Assembly: GCA_947311845.1 (NCBI GenBank)
Contig: CAMZMU010000080.1
Location: forward strand, 14,207,444-14,271,443
Source: Poa pratensis
Lineage: Eukaryota; Streptophyta; Magnoliopsida; Poales; Poaceae
Length of the DNA stretch: 64,000 nt
Direction: 5' to 3'
Below, piece after piece: positions 10,846 to 24,500 of this stretch. The position numbers and the translations under genes were made by a program. A model generated the notes under the pieces. That model saw nothing but the letters and a program-made list of their open reading frames with translations. It made no database searches and was not told where the DNA came from. Each line of letters opens with the position of its first letter. Position 1 is the first letter of the stretch.

Positions 10846-12193
10846 ATGTCTCTTTTAAAAAAGTGGCTAGTATTATGCTGGAATATTCGTGGCCTTAATG
10901 CCAAGTCCAAACAGTTAGCTCTCCTAAATGCCATAAATTCTAGTGGCTGTGTGGTCGTGTGTCGGCAAGAAACTAAGAAACATCATTTTGATTTGGCTTT
11001 CATTCGCTCTTGTTGCCCTAAGCGCTTTGATGATTATGCTTATATTCCTTCGAATGGTGCTTCGGGAGGTCTTATCATTATATGGAACAGCTCGGTTTTT
11101 TCTGGAATGGTGATGCATTGTGAATCCTTTGCTCTGTCAGTCCACTTCACTTCAACGAGCTCGGCCCAATCTTGGACCCTGATTAATGTGTATGGCCCTT
11201 TTCTTGGGGAACATCGTGAAAGATTTGTTCAGTGGCTGTTTGACCTGCAAATTCCTGATGACGAAGATTGGATGATAGCTGGTGACTTTAATTTTATTAG
11301 ATCACCCTCTAACCGCAATAAACCTGGGGCAGTGTTGCGGACATGTTCACTTTTAATGATTTCATTCGTGCACAAAATCTCACTGAACTTGTCATCAAGG
11401 GTAGATCTTACACTTGGAGCAACATGCAAGAAAACCCTCTTATGGAGCAACTCGACTGGTTTTTTACCTCGATGCACTGGACATCTTCTTATCCGGCCAC
11501 TGTGGTTCTGCCTCAAGGCAAGCCGACCTCGGATCATATACCTCTGCTTGTCTCTATTCAAACAACTATTCCAGGCAGTAAGATTTTTCGGTTTGAGTCT
11601 TTTTGGACAGCTCATCCAGGTTTCTTTGATGTTGTCTCCAAATGCTGGTCCAAACCTACTCACAAGAACAACAGTGCAGCCAATTTAACTGCCAAGTTAA
11701 AAAGGCTTAGATATGAGCTCAAGTTTTAGAGTAAATCTATCTCCAGGCTCAAGGTCTGTATTGACAACACGAATGAGGCAATTTTCCATCTGGATATGCT
11801 TGAAGATGCTAGGGGGCTTTCCTGTCCTGAGGCCAACTTTCGAAAAATTCTGAAGAAGCACCTGATAAGATTGTTGGAATATCAAAACGCCTATTGGAAA
11901 AAGCGTAACACTGTACGCTGGACCAAATTTGGAGATGAAAATACAAAGTTTTTCCATAACATTGCCACAGAACGGCATCGAAGGAATTATATTGCCTCCC
12001 TTCGATTGCCAGATGGTTCCGAGGTTACTGAGCATAATGATAAGGAAAGAGTGATCTTTGACACCTATAAAGAAAGGCTTGGTACAGTTGCCAACCCTGC
12101 CATGTTGTTTGATCTGCAGTCTTTGATTCAACCAGTTCCTGGCTTAGAAGTTCTGTCCGAACCTTTCACCACCGAGGAAATTGATTCAGTTGT
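10846..12193 (+). pseudogene. Inner LINE ORF2, endonuclease and start of reverse transcriptase
   Basis: ATG 10846 lies 28 bp after the ORF1 stop. The AP-endonuclease domain shows CWNIRGLN, QETKK, GASGGLIIIW, NVYGP, AGDFNFI and, after a frameshift near 11335, SDHIPLL, which are the landmarks of exonuclease/endonuclease/phosphatase folds. A stop near 11727 breaks the linker, which resumes at 11796 (WTKFGDENTKFFH). Coding sense ends at 12193, where the LTR element begins after GTTGT. Confidence 0.8.
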
Positions 12194-13788
12194 TGATACG
12201 TCTCAAACGTATCTATAATTTTTGATGTTCCATGCTTATTTTATACCAATTGCTACATGTTTTGCATCTACTTTATATCACTTTTATACATTTTTTGGGA
12301 CTAACCTATTAACAAGATGCCGAAGTGCCAGTTCCTGTTTTCTGCTGTTTTTGTATTCCAGAAAAGCTAGTCTGGAAATATTCTCGGAATTGGACGAAAC
12401 TACACGGGGGTGCCTATTTTTCCAGAACACGCCTGACGGAGCGAAGGAGCAGCAGAGGAGGGCCACCAGGAGGCCACACGCACCAGGGCGGGCCCCCCTT
12501 CTGCCGCGCCCTGGGGTGGTGTGGGCCCCTCGGGGGTCCGCAGCCGCCGCCCTTTCGCCTACTTATTCCCCCCGACGCGAAAACCCTAAGTACCTGAGCA
12601 AATATCCACGAAAAGATCCAGAGACGCCGCCGTCGTCAACCCTAGCTCGGGAGGGTTCAGAACCTCTTCCCGGCACCCTGCCGGAGAGGGGAATCGTCAC
12701 CGGAGGCTTCTACATCGCCATGCCTGCCTCCGGAGTGATGCGTGAGTAGTTCATCCTTGGACTACGGGTCCATAGCAGTAGCTAGATGGTTGTCTCTCCA
12801 CTTTGTGCCATCATGTTTAGATCTTGTGAGCTGCCCTACATGATCAAGATCATATTATTGTAATGCTACATGTTGTGTTTGCTGGGATCCGATGAATATT
12901 GAATATTATGTCAAGTTGATTATCAATCTATCTTATATGTTATTTAAGATCTTGCATGCTTTCCGTTACTCGTAGATGCTTTGGCCAAGTAGATGCTTGT
13001 AACTCCAAGAGAGAGTATTTATGCTAGATAGTGGGTTCATGTCTCCGTTTAACCTGGGACAGTGACAGAAAGTTCTAAGGTTGTGGATGTGCTGTTGCCA
13101 CTAGGGATAACCTAACGATGCTATGTCCACGGCATATGTGTTTGTTTACATTACGCACTTTACTTAATGCAATTATCCGTTGCTTGCAACTTAATACCAA
13201 CGGGGGACTCGGATGACAACCCGGCGGTGGATTATTAGTCATAGATGCTGTTGGATAACGATCTATGTATTATGTCGTAATGCCCAATTAAATATCATAG
13301 TAGTCAACATGTCATGTATATGCATTGTCATGCGCTCACTATTCGTCAATTGCCCAGCTGTAATTTGTTCACCCAACATGTTAGTTATCTTTTATGGAGA
13401 GACACCACTAGTGAACTGTGGACCCCGGTCCATTCTTTTACACTGATTAAACAACCACAAACTGCAAACTGTTCCTTTTTCATTCTCTGCAATTTAATAC
13501 TCATTTTCCACACCATACGTTTAATCCTTTGTTTTCAGCAAGCCAGTGAGATTGACAACCTCACTGTTTCGTTGGGGCAAAGTAGTTTGATTGTGTTGTG
13601 TGCAGATTCCACGTCAACAGTCCAGACTCCCTCGACAGCTATTTTTCTGGCGCCGTTGACAACCTTCTGAAGAGTTGCTGCTCCTACTGGTTCGATAACC
13701 TTGGTTTCTTTCTGAGGGAAAACTTGCTGCTGACTACATCATACCTTCCTCTTGGGGTCTCCCAACGAACGTGTGTTTCACGTCATCA
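12194..13788 (+). repeat. 5' LTR of the non-autonomous element
   Basis: 1595 bp, TG...CA. Contains a GC-rich block near 12470-12560 and an internal AGCTATTTTTCTGGCGCCGT copy near 13638, the same motif that forms the presumed primer-binding region just outside the LTR. Confidence 0.9.
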
Positions 13789-13882
13789 AGCTATTTTTCT
13801 GGCGCCGTTGCCGGGGAGTAGAAGCTTCAGCAGACTCCTGTCTCCCGTCAACAGCTATTTTTCTGGCGCCGTTGCCGGGGAG
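13789..13882 (+). promoter_or_regulatory. Primer-binding-site region, motif present twice
   Basis: Right after the LTR comes TGGCGCCGTTGCCGGGGA (13800-13817), the position and form of a tRNA primer-binding site in grass LTR elements. A second copy lies about 63 bp further on. Which one primes is not decidable here. Confidence 0.6.
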
Positions 13883-16800
13883 ACAGCAGTCTTCTGCAAG
13901 GGGAGTTTCACGCTTCCAATCTCTTTACTTTGTTTTTGTCTTGCTTAGTTTATTTTATTTTATCTTGTTTGCTTTCAATTATCAAAAACACAAAAAAATT
14001 AGTTACTTGCATTTAGTTTATTTTCAGTTTTGTTTCTGTTAGTTATTATGTCTAGCTCTTTACTTGCTATCAATGGTTACTTTCCTTGAAACTAGTCCTA
14101 TGGCTGAAAACAACATGAGAGAGCTTTATGAAATTTATCTTGAGTTGGGACATGAAGTGTTTGAAGAGAAAATTAAAAAGCCTATGGAACTTTATTTGCA
14201 TAACAATCATGATAGTAGCAATGTTATTAGCATACATTCTTTGAACACCATTATTGCTAATGCCATGGAAAGCTCTAAGCTTGGGGAAGCTGGTTTTGAT
14301 AAAAATGTTATTTTTAGTCCCCTAGCTTGGAGGAGGAAGAATGCTATATTTCGAATGTGATGATTCTATTGAAATATCTCTTTTTGATAAATTTGAAGTA
14401 AACACCCTTGACTCAGTAAAAGAGAAATTGCAGAAAGTAAAAATGTGCTCCCTAATGTTATATATGATAATGCTCTTGATGATGGTCCTATATTGCCTAA
14501 TGATATTAATTATACTATTATTGTCAAAAGTGGGTTTGATAACCCCACTATTTTGAGCTTAATAAAAATTATGCGTTTGTAGATCATGAAAAGCATGCTT
14601 TATGTGATAGTTATATTGTTGAGTTTGTTCATGATGCTACTGAAAATTATTTTGAGAGAGGAAAATATGGTTATAGAAATCTTCATGTTATTAAATTTCC
14701 TCTCTTTATGATGAAAGTTTTGAGCTTTCTCTTGTGTTGCTTCTATATGATTTTTGCTTTAAGACCTAATGGTCCGTTGAAAGTTTTGAAGTTGCACTTG
14801 TTTTGCCTTCCTATGCTAGTCACTTTGTGCTTAATTGACTTGTTTTCTTACAAGACTCCTATGCATAGGAAGAGTGTTAGATTTAAACATGTTTTATATA
14901 TGCTCTTGATGCTCTCTTTTATGTTTCAACTCTCATCTTTATGTGAGCATCATAAAAATCACTATGCCTAGCTAAAAGGCATTAAAGAAAGCGCTTTTGG
15001 GAGGCAACCCATTATCTTTTATTTTCAGTATTAGTCAAGGAGTTTGTTTACTTCTGTAGCAACTCCTTTGTATCTTTATTTTCTCGCATTGTTGTGCCAA
15101 GAGTAGCCTCTAATGATAAGATGATGCTTAATTTTGATTGCTGCGCAGAAACAGATTTTTGCTGTTCACTGTACGAAATTCCTAAAATCACCAGATTGTT
15201 AATTAAATCTGAAATTTTTGTGCGTAATCTTTATGAATGTCTGAAACTTTCATTAGTTCAGAGTTTCTCGATCTGAGCGTCGTAAGTGCCTCGAAAAAAT
15301 TCGTCTTTGCGGACTGTTCTGTTTTAGACAGATTATGCCTTTTTATTTTTGCATTCTCTCTTTTACTAGTGTTGAGTGAAATTCTTTTTTGGGTGGAAGA
15401 GCTTCACATAACATCAGTGGCTGTAGCTAATGTTTAAAGTAACAAATCATATTGCGTCTTTATAGAACATGTGAATTTTTGATTATGCACTAACCCTCTA
15501 ATGAGATCTACTTTGAGTTTGGTGTGACGGAAGTTTTCAAGGGTCAAGAGAGAAGGATGATATAATAGGATCAAGAAGAGTGAAGAGCTTAAGCTTGGGG
15601 AGGCTCCCATGGATCTCCCCAGCATATTTCAAGAAGACTCAAGCGTCTAAGCTTGGGGATGCCCAAGGCATCCCCTTCTTCATCGTCAAAATTATCAGGT
15701 CATCTCTAGTGAAACTATATTTTAATTCTTTCACATCATATGTGCTTTTCTTGGAGCGTCTGTGTGCTTTTATTTTCAGTATTGCATTTTTTTTCAATAA
15801 AGCTTGACTGGACCCTAGCATTCTTGATTGGGAGAGAGACACGCTCCGCTTTTTCATGAGAATACTCCTATTCTTCACTTATATTTGTTGAGTATTCATA
15901 TCTAGCGCTGTTCAGCTTTTAGCTCTTGTTTTCATGTATCTCTTGTCAGAGCTATTAGCTTTCTTTTGTAGAAAGTACTCTCTTGCTTCACTTATATTTG
16001 TTTGGAGAGTTGATGAAATAAATTGATTGGTGTGGTTGGTTCAGAAAATGTTGCATGTGGTAATTGGTATAAGGAAAAACTTGCTTAATCTTGTAGATCA
16101 CTAAAATGGATAACTTGATGCTTGTCAATTGTTTTGAGTTAACAAGTAGATCATGATTAAATTGTGCATCACATGAGTTAAGCCTATTAGTGAAGAACTA
16201 CCGTAAAGCTTGTTGAAAATTTGGTTTGCATCGGGGTACCTCTAAGGTCTAGATATTTTCTAATAACAGGGTTTGGTTAACAAGGAAGACGGTATGAAGT
16301 CTTATAACGTTTGCAATATGTTTGTCATATAAAACTTGGTGTACGGGTTGATATTCTTGTTTGCTTACATAACCTTGCTAGCCTAAACTCTGTACTGAGA
16401 GGGAATGCTTCTCGTGCATCCAAATCCTTGAGCCAAAATCCATGCCATTTGTGTCCACCATAACTACCTATATGTGGTATTTCCTTGCCACTCCAAGTAA
16501 ATTTTTCATGTGCTACCTTTAAATTATTCAAAATGTTATTATTCCCTTTTTGTGTCAATGTTTACTAGCTCATGAGGAATTAGTGTGGTTATTCTTTATT
16601 CTATTTGTCGAGTGGACTTTTACACCTGGACTAGTGGCATATACATCCGCTTATCCAATAACTTGCAAAAAGAGCTGGCAACGGGGTGCCCAGTCCCAAA
16701 TTAATTTAACACACTTTTGCCCTGATTCATCAGTAAGCAATGACAAACAGTGAAATACCTGAATGTGTGTAAACCAAAGAGAAAGAGGGATGATCTGCCT

Positions 16801-17581
16801 TGCTGGTAGAAATAACGTCCTTCATGGGAGCCGCTCTTAAAAGTCCGTTCGACAGGTAGAATACTGTTCTCACCCGCTACCATTCGTTGACAATTAACAA
16901 ACACCTCTCAAAAATAGATACTCCTCCATGGTATGTGATTGATGGAAGGCACCCGAGGATTCGGTTAGCCATGGCTTGTGTTAGCAAGGTTGGGAGGAGT
17001 ATCAAATATTTTATGCAATCTCTATATGCTTTCAAAAACCTAAAAGCTCTAGCACATGATTTAATCCCTGCTTCCCTCTGCGAAGGGCCTTTCTTTTACT
17101 TTTATGTTGAGTCAGTTTTCCTATTCTTTCTGTCTTCCACAAGCAAACACTAGTGTCAACTTTGTTACAACATGCGTTATATGCAATGTATTGGACTTGT
17201 TATACTACTTTGTGTTGACAATATCCATGAGATAAATATGTTGAAAGTTGAAGCAAATGCTGAAACTAAATTCTTCCTTTGTGTTGATTAAATACCTTTT
17301 ATTAGAAACTATTGCTTTATGAGTTAACACTTATGCAAAACTGTTTGATGCTTGTCTCGAAAGTACTATTCATGAAAACGTTTAGCTTGTGTGATTCATT
17401 GTTTACTCATTATCTATTTGGTAGCAAATTATAGACCATTGACTTGGATCACTTCATTCATTTACATGTGCCTTGCAATATTATATGATCAAGATTATGA
17501 TAGTAGCATGTCACCTCAAAAATTATTTTGTTTTTATCGTTTACCTACTCGAGGACGAGTAGGAACTAAGCTTGGGGATGC
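13883..17581 (+). other. Interior of the LTR element without gag-pol
   Basis: About 3.7 kb, AT-rich, with short ORFs only, the longest near 14064-14360 (about 98 codons, unrecognised, Glu/Asn-rich). CGCTTTTGGGAGGCAACCCA near 14991 and paired AAGCTTGGGGA blocks near 15590 and 15650 look like conserved non-coding signals. The last 30 bp (GCTTGGGGATGC before the 3' LTR) are the likely polypurine tract. Confidence 0.6.
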
Positions 17582-19177
17582 TGATACGTCTCAAACGTAT
17601 CTATAATTTTTGATGTTCCATGCTTGTTTTATACCAATTGCTACATGTTTTGCATCTACTTTATATCACTTTTATACATTTTTTGGGACTAACCTATTAA
17701 CAAGATGCCGAAGTGCCAGTTCCTGTTTTCTGCTGTTTTTGTATTCCAGAAAAGCTAGTCTGGAAATATTCTCGGAATTGGACGAAACTACACGGGGGTG
17801 CCTATTTTTCCAGAACACGCCTGACGGAGCGAAGGAGCAGCAGAGGAGGGCCACCAGGAGGCCACACGCACCAGGGCGCGGGCCCCCCTCTGCCGCGCCC
17901 TGGGGTGGTGTGGGCCCCTCGGGGGTCCGCAGCCGCCGCCCTTTCGCCTACTTATTCCCCCCGACGCGAAAACCCTAAGTACCTGAGCAAATATCCACGA
18001 AAAGATCCAGAGACGCCGCCGTCGTCAACCCTAGCTCGGGAGGGTTCAGAACCTCTTCCCGGCACCCTGCCGGAGAGGGGAATCGTCACCGGAGGCTTCT
18101 ACATCGCCATGCCTGCCTCCGGAGTGATGCGTGAGTAGTTCATCCTTGGACTACGGGTCCATAGCAGTAGCTAGATGGTTGTCTCTCCACTTTGTGCCAT
18201 CATGTTTAGATCTTGTGAGCTGCCCTACATGATCAAGATCATATTATTGTAATGCTACATGTTGTGTTTGCTGGGATCCGATGAATATTGAATATTATGT
18301 CAAGTTGATTATCAATCTATCTTATATGTTATTTAAGATCTTGCATGCTTTCCGTTACTCGTAGATGCTTTGGCCAAGTAGATGCTTGTAACTCCAAGAG
18401 AGAGTATTTATGCTAGATAGTGGGTTCATGTCTCCGTTTAACCTGGGACAGTGACAGAAAGTTCTAAGGTTGTGGATGTGCTGTTGCCACTAGGGATAAC
18501 CTAACGATGCTATGTCCACGGGCATATGTGTTTGTTTACATTACGCACTTTACTTAATGCAATTATCCGTTGCTTGCAACTTAATACCAACGGGGGACTC
18601 GGATGACAACCCGGCGGTGGATTATTAGTCATAGATGCTGTTGGATAACGTCTATGTATTATGTCGTAATGCCCAATTAAATATCATAGTAGTCAACATG
18701 TCATGTATATGCATTGTCATGCGCTCACTATTCGTCAATTGCCCAGCTGTAATTTGTTCACCCAACATGTTAGTTATCTTTTATGGAGAGACACCACTAG
18801 TGAACTGTGGACCCCGGTCCATTCTTTTACACTGATTAAACAACCACAAACTGCAAACTGTTCCTTTTTCATTCTCTGCAATTTAATACTCATTTTCCAC
18901 ACCATACGTTTAATCCTTTGTTTTCAGCAAGCCAGTGAGATTGACAACCTCACTGTTTCGTTGGGGCAAAGTAGTTTGATTGTGTTGTGTGCAGATTCCA
19001 CGTCAACAGTCCAGACTCCCTCGACAGCTATTTTTCTGGCGCCGTTGACAACCTTCTGAAGAGTTGCTGCTCCTACTGGTTCGATAACCTTGGTTTCTTT
19101 CTGAGGGAAAACTTGCTGCTGACTACATCATACCTTCCTCTTGGGGTCTCCCAACGAACGTGTGTTTCACGTCATCA
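17582..19177 (+). repeat. 3' LTR of the non-autonomous element
   Basis: 1596 bp, nearly identical to the 5' LTR. The differences I saw are A/G at the 'cttatttt'/'cttgtttt' site and small indels in the GC-rich block, in 'ccacggcat' and in 'aacgatcta'. Followed by the GTTGT duplication. Confidence 0.9.
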
Positions 19178-19182
19178 GTTGT

Positions 19183-21529
19183 CAAGTCCATGCCCGCAGA
19201 TAAAGCTCCAGGTCCCGATGGATTTAGTGCACATTTCCTAAAAAGCTGTTGGCATATTATCAAAGAGGATATCTATAAGTTATGTTTTGATTTCTACGAG
19301 GGTAACTTAAACATTGAGAGCATTAATATGGGCACATCACTTTGATCCCTAAGGTGGCTGCTCCGGAGTCAGTCAACGAGTATAGACCTATTACCCTGCT
19401 TAATTGTTGCCTGAAGCTTTTGACAAAACTTCTAGCTAACAGATTGCAAAAGATGATCCTCAAATTGTGCATAAAAATCAATATGGATTCTTGAGAGGGA
19501 GATCAATCCAAGACTGCTTGGCATGGGCGTTTGAGTTCATTTTTCAATGTCAAGAGTCTAGAAAAGCGATCATATTGCTAAAACTAGACTTTGCAAAAGC
19601 GTTTGATACAATTGATCATTCGGCTATGTTGAAAATAATGGAGAGCATGGGTTTTGATGCAAAGTGGCTGAGTTGGATTAAGATAATTTTTGGTACAGGC
19701 ATGTCCGCGGTCCTTCTAAATGGTGTTCCAGGCAGACAATTCCATTGTAAAAGAGGTGTTCGCCAAGGTGATCCTTTATCACCTCTTATCTTTGTGTTGG
19801 CAGCTGATCTCCTCCAATCTGCCATCAATAAAGCTTTCCGGGATCAATTCCTTAAGGCTACTTTTTCTGCCTGACTTTGTATGGACTACCCCGTAATCCA
19901 ATATGCGGATGACACGATTATTGTCATGCCTGCCTGTGAGCAGCAGATTGTGGTGATGAAAAAAATTCTCCAAGGACTATGCTGATTCAACTGGTCTTCA
20001 TATCAACTTCCAAAAGTCATCTTTGGTGCCCATTAATGTTCCAAATGATGCTACCCTACGGCTTGCTACTGTTCTTGGATGCTCAATTGCTAAGATGCCA
20101 TTTACCTATCTTGGCTTCCCTATGGGTACCACAAAACCATAGGTTCAGGACCTCATGCCTCTGGTTGACAAATGTGAAGAAGATTGACGGCTAATTTTCT
20201 GATGATGTCCTATAGTGGTAGGGTCTCAGTTATTAACTCTCTGATTACACCGATTGCCACTTTCACCATGTGCTCTATTCAGCTACATCCTAAGATTTTG
20301 GAACATATTGAAAAAATCCGAAGACACAGCCTTTGGAATAAAAGACAGAGGATGGTGTCAAATGCAACTCCTGGCTGCGTGGGATATGGTCTGTAAGCCT
20401 AAGAAAAAAGGGGGTCTCGGGGTTTTGAACCTCAAGGTGCAGAATGAAGCATTACTGCTAAAATATCTGCATAAGTTTTACAACAAACATGACACCCCTT
20501 GGGTTACTTTGATCTGGAATGCTTAGTACCTCGAAAAAGTCCCTCATACTCTTGATTTGTGTGGTTCCTTCTGGTGGAAGGACGTCTTCAAGCTGAGCCC
20601 AACCTATAGGGGGATTGCAGTAGCTGCTACTCGCAATGGCGAATCTGTTTTGTTCTGGAAAGATTTGTGGCTGGATGGTATCAAAGCTGATCAATATCCC
20701 AGAGCTTTCTCTTATGTCATCAATGAAGACACGTCGGTGAAGGAGTTCCTGACCACTGCCCGACTTGCTGATGCCTTTCATCTGCCCCTATCGCCAGAAG
20801 CCCTTTCCGAAATAAGAGCTCTGCAAGCCGATGTCTCGGCAATCTCGTTATCTGAACTGCCTGACAAATTGACATACGCCTGGGGAATGAGGATTATAAA
20901 AGTAGTAAATACTACCAATTCTTTTTCAGAGACTTGCAGCCCCATGAGTCCTTCCTATGGATTTGGAATTCTAAATGCACACCAAAACTCAAGTTCTTTG
21001 CTGGCTAGTTCTGGTAGATAGACTCAATACAAGGAATATGCTAAGAAGGAGACAATTTAACATCAATACAGGTTTTAACTGCTTGCTGTGTCAGAACCCT
21101 CCTGAGGAAACCGTGGAGCACTTGCTTTTTCAGTGTGATTTCAGTGCTCAATGCTGGGATTATCTCGGTCTTTCCTGGCCGTCTCAGGGTCTCGATTAGA
21201 CATCATTTCGAGTGGTAGGAACTCCTGAGAAAAACCGATGTTCATGGAGATCTTCGCTGTTGCTTCCTGGCACATATGGAAGCAGAGGAACAACCTGCAT
21301 TTTAATGGAGTCCCGCCAGATGTGCAAGACTGGAAGACCAAGTTCCAAGCTGACTTCTCGCTTCTGGTTCATAGGACCAGCGCTTCCCTCCATCCCTTTA
21401 TTAGTTCTTTTGTGCAAGGACTTTAGTATTTTAAGCGTTGCCCTTGTGGCTCTTTGTAAATATGTAAATTTTGTCCTCATATTTTAATATAGAGGCAGTA
21501 GGGCCTTCCCTACTGTCATAAACGTTCAA
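19183..21529 (+). pseudogene. Inner LINE ORF2, reverse transcriptase and C-terminus
   Basis: Resumes directly after the 5-bp duplication with MPADKAPGPDGF (RT motif 1). Follow KNQYGFLRGRSIQD, LDFAKAFDTIDH, GVRQGDPLSPL and, after a stop near 19872, YADD at 19902-19913. Then come SVINSLITPIA and GGLGVLNL. The zinc-binding end CLLCQNPPEETVEHLLFQC lies near 21080-21140. Several stops and frameshifts (near 19345, 19872, 20192, 20396, 20526) kill it. The 3'UTR runs to an A-rich tail at 21529. Confidence 0.85.
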
Positions 21530-24500
21530 AAAGAAACACTCAGGGAGAGAAAATTAGACTTCATAGCCTTGTCGGAGACTGGAAGGTCTAACTTTTCGAC
21601 ACCCTTTCTGACACATTTGGCAGTCGGTTTTGACTTCAGTTGGTTTTGTCTACCGCCTAGAGGTAGGTCGGGGGGTATGCTAATAGGAGTGAATACTGCG
21701 ACAATTCAGGTTAAAAAGGTTGATGTAGGAGGTTTTTGTGTTAAACTTTTCGTTAGATCAAGAAATGATGGTTTTGAGTGGGTTTTGGTGTCTGTCTATG
21801 GCGCAGCCCAAGAGGAACATAAACCACAGTTCTTAGCAGAGTTGGTTCGATTATGTGAAAATGAACCATTACCAATGATGGTGGGTGGGGATTTTAACAT
21901 AATTCGGAAACCTGCAGAAAAGAACAATGATAATTATAACCCGAGATGGCCCATCATGTTTAATGCAATTATCCAAAGTTTGGAGTTAAAAGAAATTGAG
22001 CTCTCAGGAGACAATATACATGGGCAAATAGAAGACCTAAACCAACATTCGAAAAGTTGAATAGGATTCTGGCCAAAGTGGAATGGGAACAAAATTCCCT
22101 CTCGTTACGGTTTATGCGCTGACCCGTACGGGATCCGATCACACACCTCTGCTTGTTGATTCAGGGGTTCATGCACACATAGGAAATAAAGCACGATTCT
22201 CGTTTGAACTCTCATGGTTTCGGTTGGAGGGGTTCTACGAGATGGTCGCAGCCGAATGGGCTATGCATGCCAACGGTGAGACACCGATTGAGGTGTGGCA
22301 AAATAAAATTAGACACTTAAGGCTTATCTGAGAGGATGGGCTAGAAACCAAAGTGGGAATATAAAAAGAAAAAGAGCGATGGTTAAAAATTATTGATGAG
22401 TTAGATATTAAAGCAGAAACCATGCCTCTCTCGGCATCCGAGCGGGATGCTCTGAGAGAAGCAAATGATGATTTGTTGTTTAAGACGAGATGAGGAGACT
22501 AAATGGGCGCAAAGAGCGAAAGTAAAATATATCCAGGAAGGTGGTAATAATACGAAATATTTTCATCTTATTGCAAATGGGAAGCATAGGAAGAAGAAAA
22601 TCTTCCAGTTAGAGCAAGACGAAGGAACCATCATAGGTCAGGAAAATTTAAAGACCTACATATCTGAATATTATAAGAAACTGTTTGGGGAGTCGACCCC
22701 AACCTCAATTAATTTGGATGAACTCTTTATTCATGATATACCGCAATTAACTCAAGAGGAGAATAGCATTCTTACAACAGATTTCTTAGTGAAAGAAGTG
22801 TATGAGGCTATCTCTCAGATGGAGCTGAACAAGGCGCCGGGACCGGACGGGTTCCCCGCTGAGTTTTATAAAACCTTTTGGGAGGTTATAAGGGACGATT
22901 TAATGGCTATGTTTGTTCAACTACAACAAGGAAATTTGCCTTTGTTTAAGTTGAATTTCGGAGTCATCACTTTGCTCCCTAAAAAAGAAAATGCGGTCCA
23001 AATTCAACAATATAGACCTATATGCCTTCTAAATGTTAGCTTCAAAATCTTCACAAAAGTAGGTACTAATCGAATTACTGAAATTGCTCAAAAAATAATC
23101 AGGCCGACTCAGTCGGCGTTTATGCCAGGAAGACACATACTGGAGAGTGTGGTCGTCCTTCATGAGACTATTCATGAACTTCATGGGAAGAAGATGGATG
23201 GTGTTATATTTAAAATAGACTTTGAGAAGGCATATGATAAAGTGAAATGGCCTTTTCTCCAACAAGCGTTGCGTATGAAAGGATTTGCACAACAATGGTG
23301 CAATTCGATTATGCAATTTGTTAAGGGAGGAAGTGTCTGTATACGGGTCAATGATGACATCGGTCATTATTTAAAAAAAAAAGGTCTCAGGCAAGGAGAT
23401 CCCTTGTCTCCGATGTTGTTCAATATTGTAGCTGATATGTTGGCCATTCTTATCGCTAGGGCGAAGGAAGATGGTCAAATTGGAGGTCTTATCCCTAATT
23501 TAGGGGAGGGAGGACTATCCATCCTACAATATGCGGATGACACGATCTTATTTATGGAACATGATTTAGCTAAAGCGGTTATATGAAACTTATACTCTGC
23601 ATTTTTGAACAGCTATCTGGCCTCAAAATAAATTTTCATAAGAGTGAAATATTTTGTTTTGGGAAGGCGAAAGAGGAGGAGACGCAATATGAACAAATCT
23701 TCGGATGCGAATCTGGGTCTTTACCTTTTAAATATCTCGGAGTTCCGATTCATTATAGGAAACTGAGAAACTCCGAATGGTATCCAGTGGAATGCCGTTT
23801 CGAAGGCAAACTAGGGTGCTGGAAAGGAAAATTATTATCTTATGGAGACCGGTTAGTTTTGGTTAATGCGGTCTTAACAAGCCTACCGATGTTTATGTTG
23901 TCTTTTTCTGGAAATACCTAAGGGGTAAGAAAAAGACAAGATTTTTATAGATCACGCTTCTTTTGGCAGAGTGATGAGAACAAAAGAAAATATAGATTAA
24001 CTAAATGGAACATCATATGTCGACCCAAAGACCAGGGTGGTTTGGGGGTGGAAGTGCTCGAGCTCAAGAATAATTGTTTACTCATCAAATGGCTGTTTAA
24101 ATTGTTAAATGAGGAAGGGGTCTGGCTGGAACTCCTACGCAACAAATACCTCTCTAATAAAACTTTAGCTCAAGTGGAAGCACAACCAACAGATTCGCCC
24201 TTTTGGAAGGGTCTTATGAGGGTCAAAGAGAGCTTTTTTCGCTAAAGGCTACTTTAAAATTGGCAATGGGGAAACCACGAGGTTCTGGGAGGACACTTGG
24301 TTGGGTAATTCTCCGTTGAAAGATCAATATCCACTAGTATACAACATTTTGCAGCACAAGGATGTGTCGGTTCATCAAGTGTTACATAATGCGCCCCCGA
24401 TGAATTTGAGTTTTAGGAGGGCACTTACGGGGAATAAATGGGACATGTGGTCACATTTAGTCTATAGACTGATGGATATTACGTTGAATGATGTTCCTGA

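Larger units (their letters stand above)
12194..19177 (+). mobile_element. Non-autonomous LTR retrotransposon (about 7 kb), recent
   Basis: Two LTRs of 1595 and 1596 bp starting TGATACGTCTC and ending TCATCA, flanked by GTTGT at 12189-12193 and 19178-19182. I could find one substitution and three or four small indels between the LTRs, so the insertion is young. The 3.8-kb interior has only short ORFs and no gag, protease, integrase or reverse transcriptase, so it must be mobilised in trans. A solo LTR of the same family is at 30821-32421. Family name not assigned. Confidence 0.9.
8646..21529 (+). mobile_element. Inner LINE, apparently full length, inserted in the outer LINE
   Basis: AAAGAAACACTCAG at 8632-8645 is repeated at 21530-21543 (14 bp). 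Starts GCGCATCCCCCAATGG with ORF1 twelve bases in, and ends in a short A-rich tail. Has ORF1 with three zinc knuckles, an endonuclease, reverse transcriptase and zinc-binding tail. It is interrupted by an LTR retrotransposon at 12194-19177. Without that insertion it is about 5.9 kb, a normal full-length size for a plant LINE. Confidence 0.9.

Noticed and set aside
12222..12749. 175-codon ORF near 12.2 kb and its repeat at 17.6 kb
   Set aside because: Both sit in the GC-rich part of the two LTRs of one element; no protein family recognised and the second copy differs by frameshifting indels.
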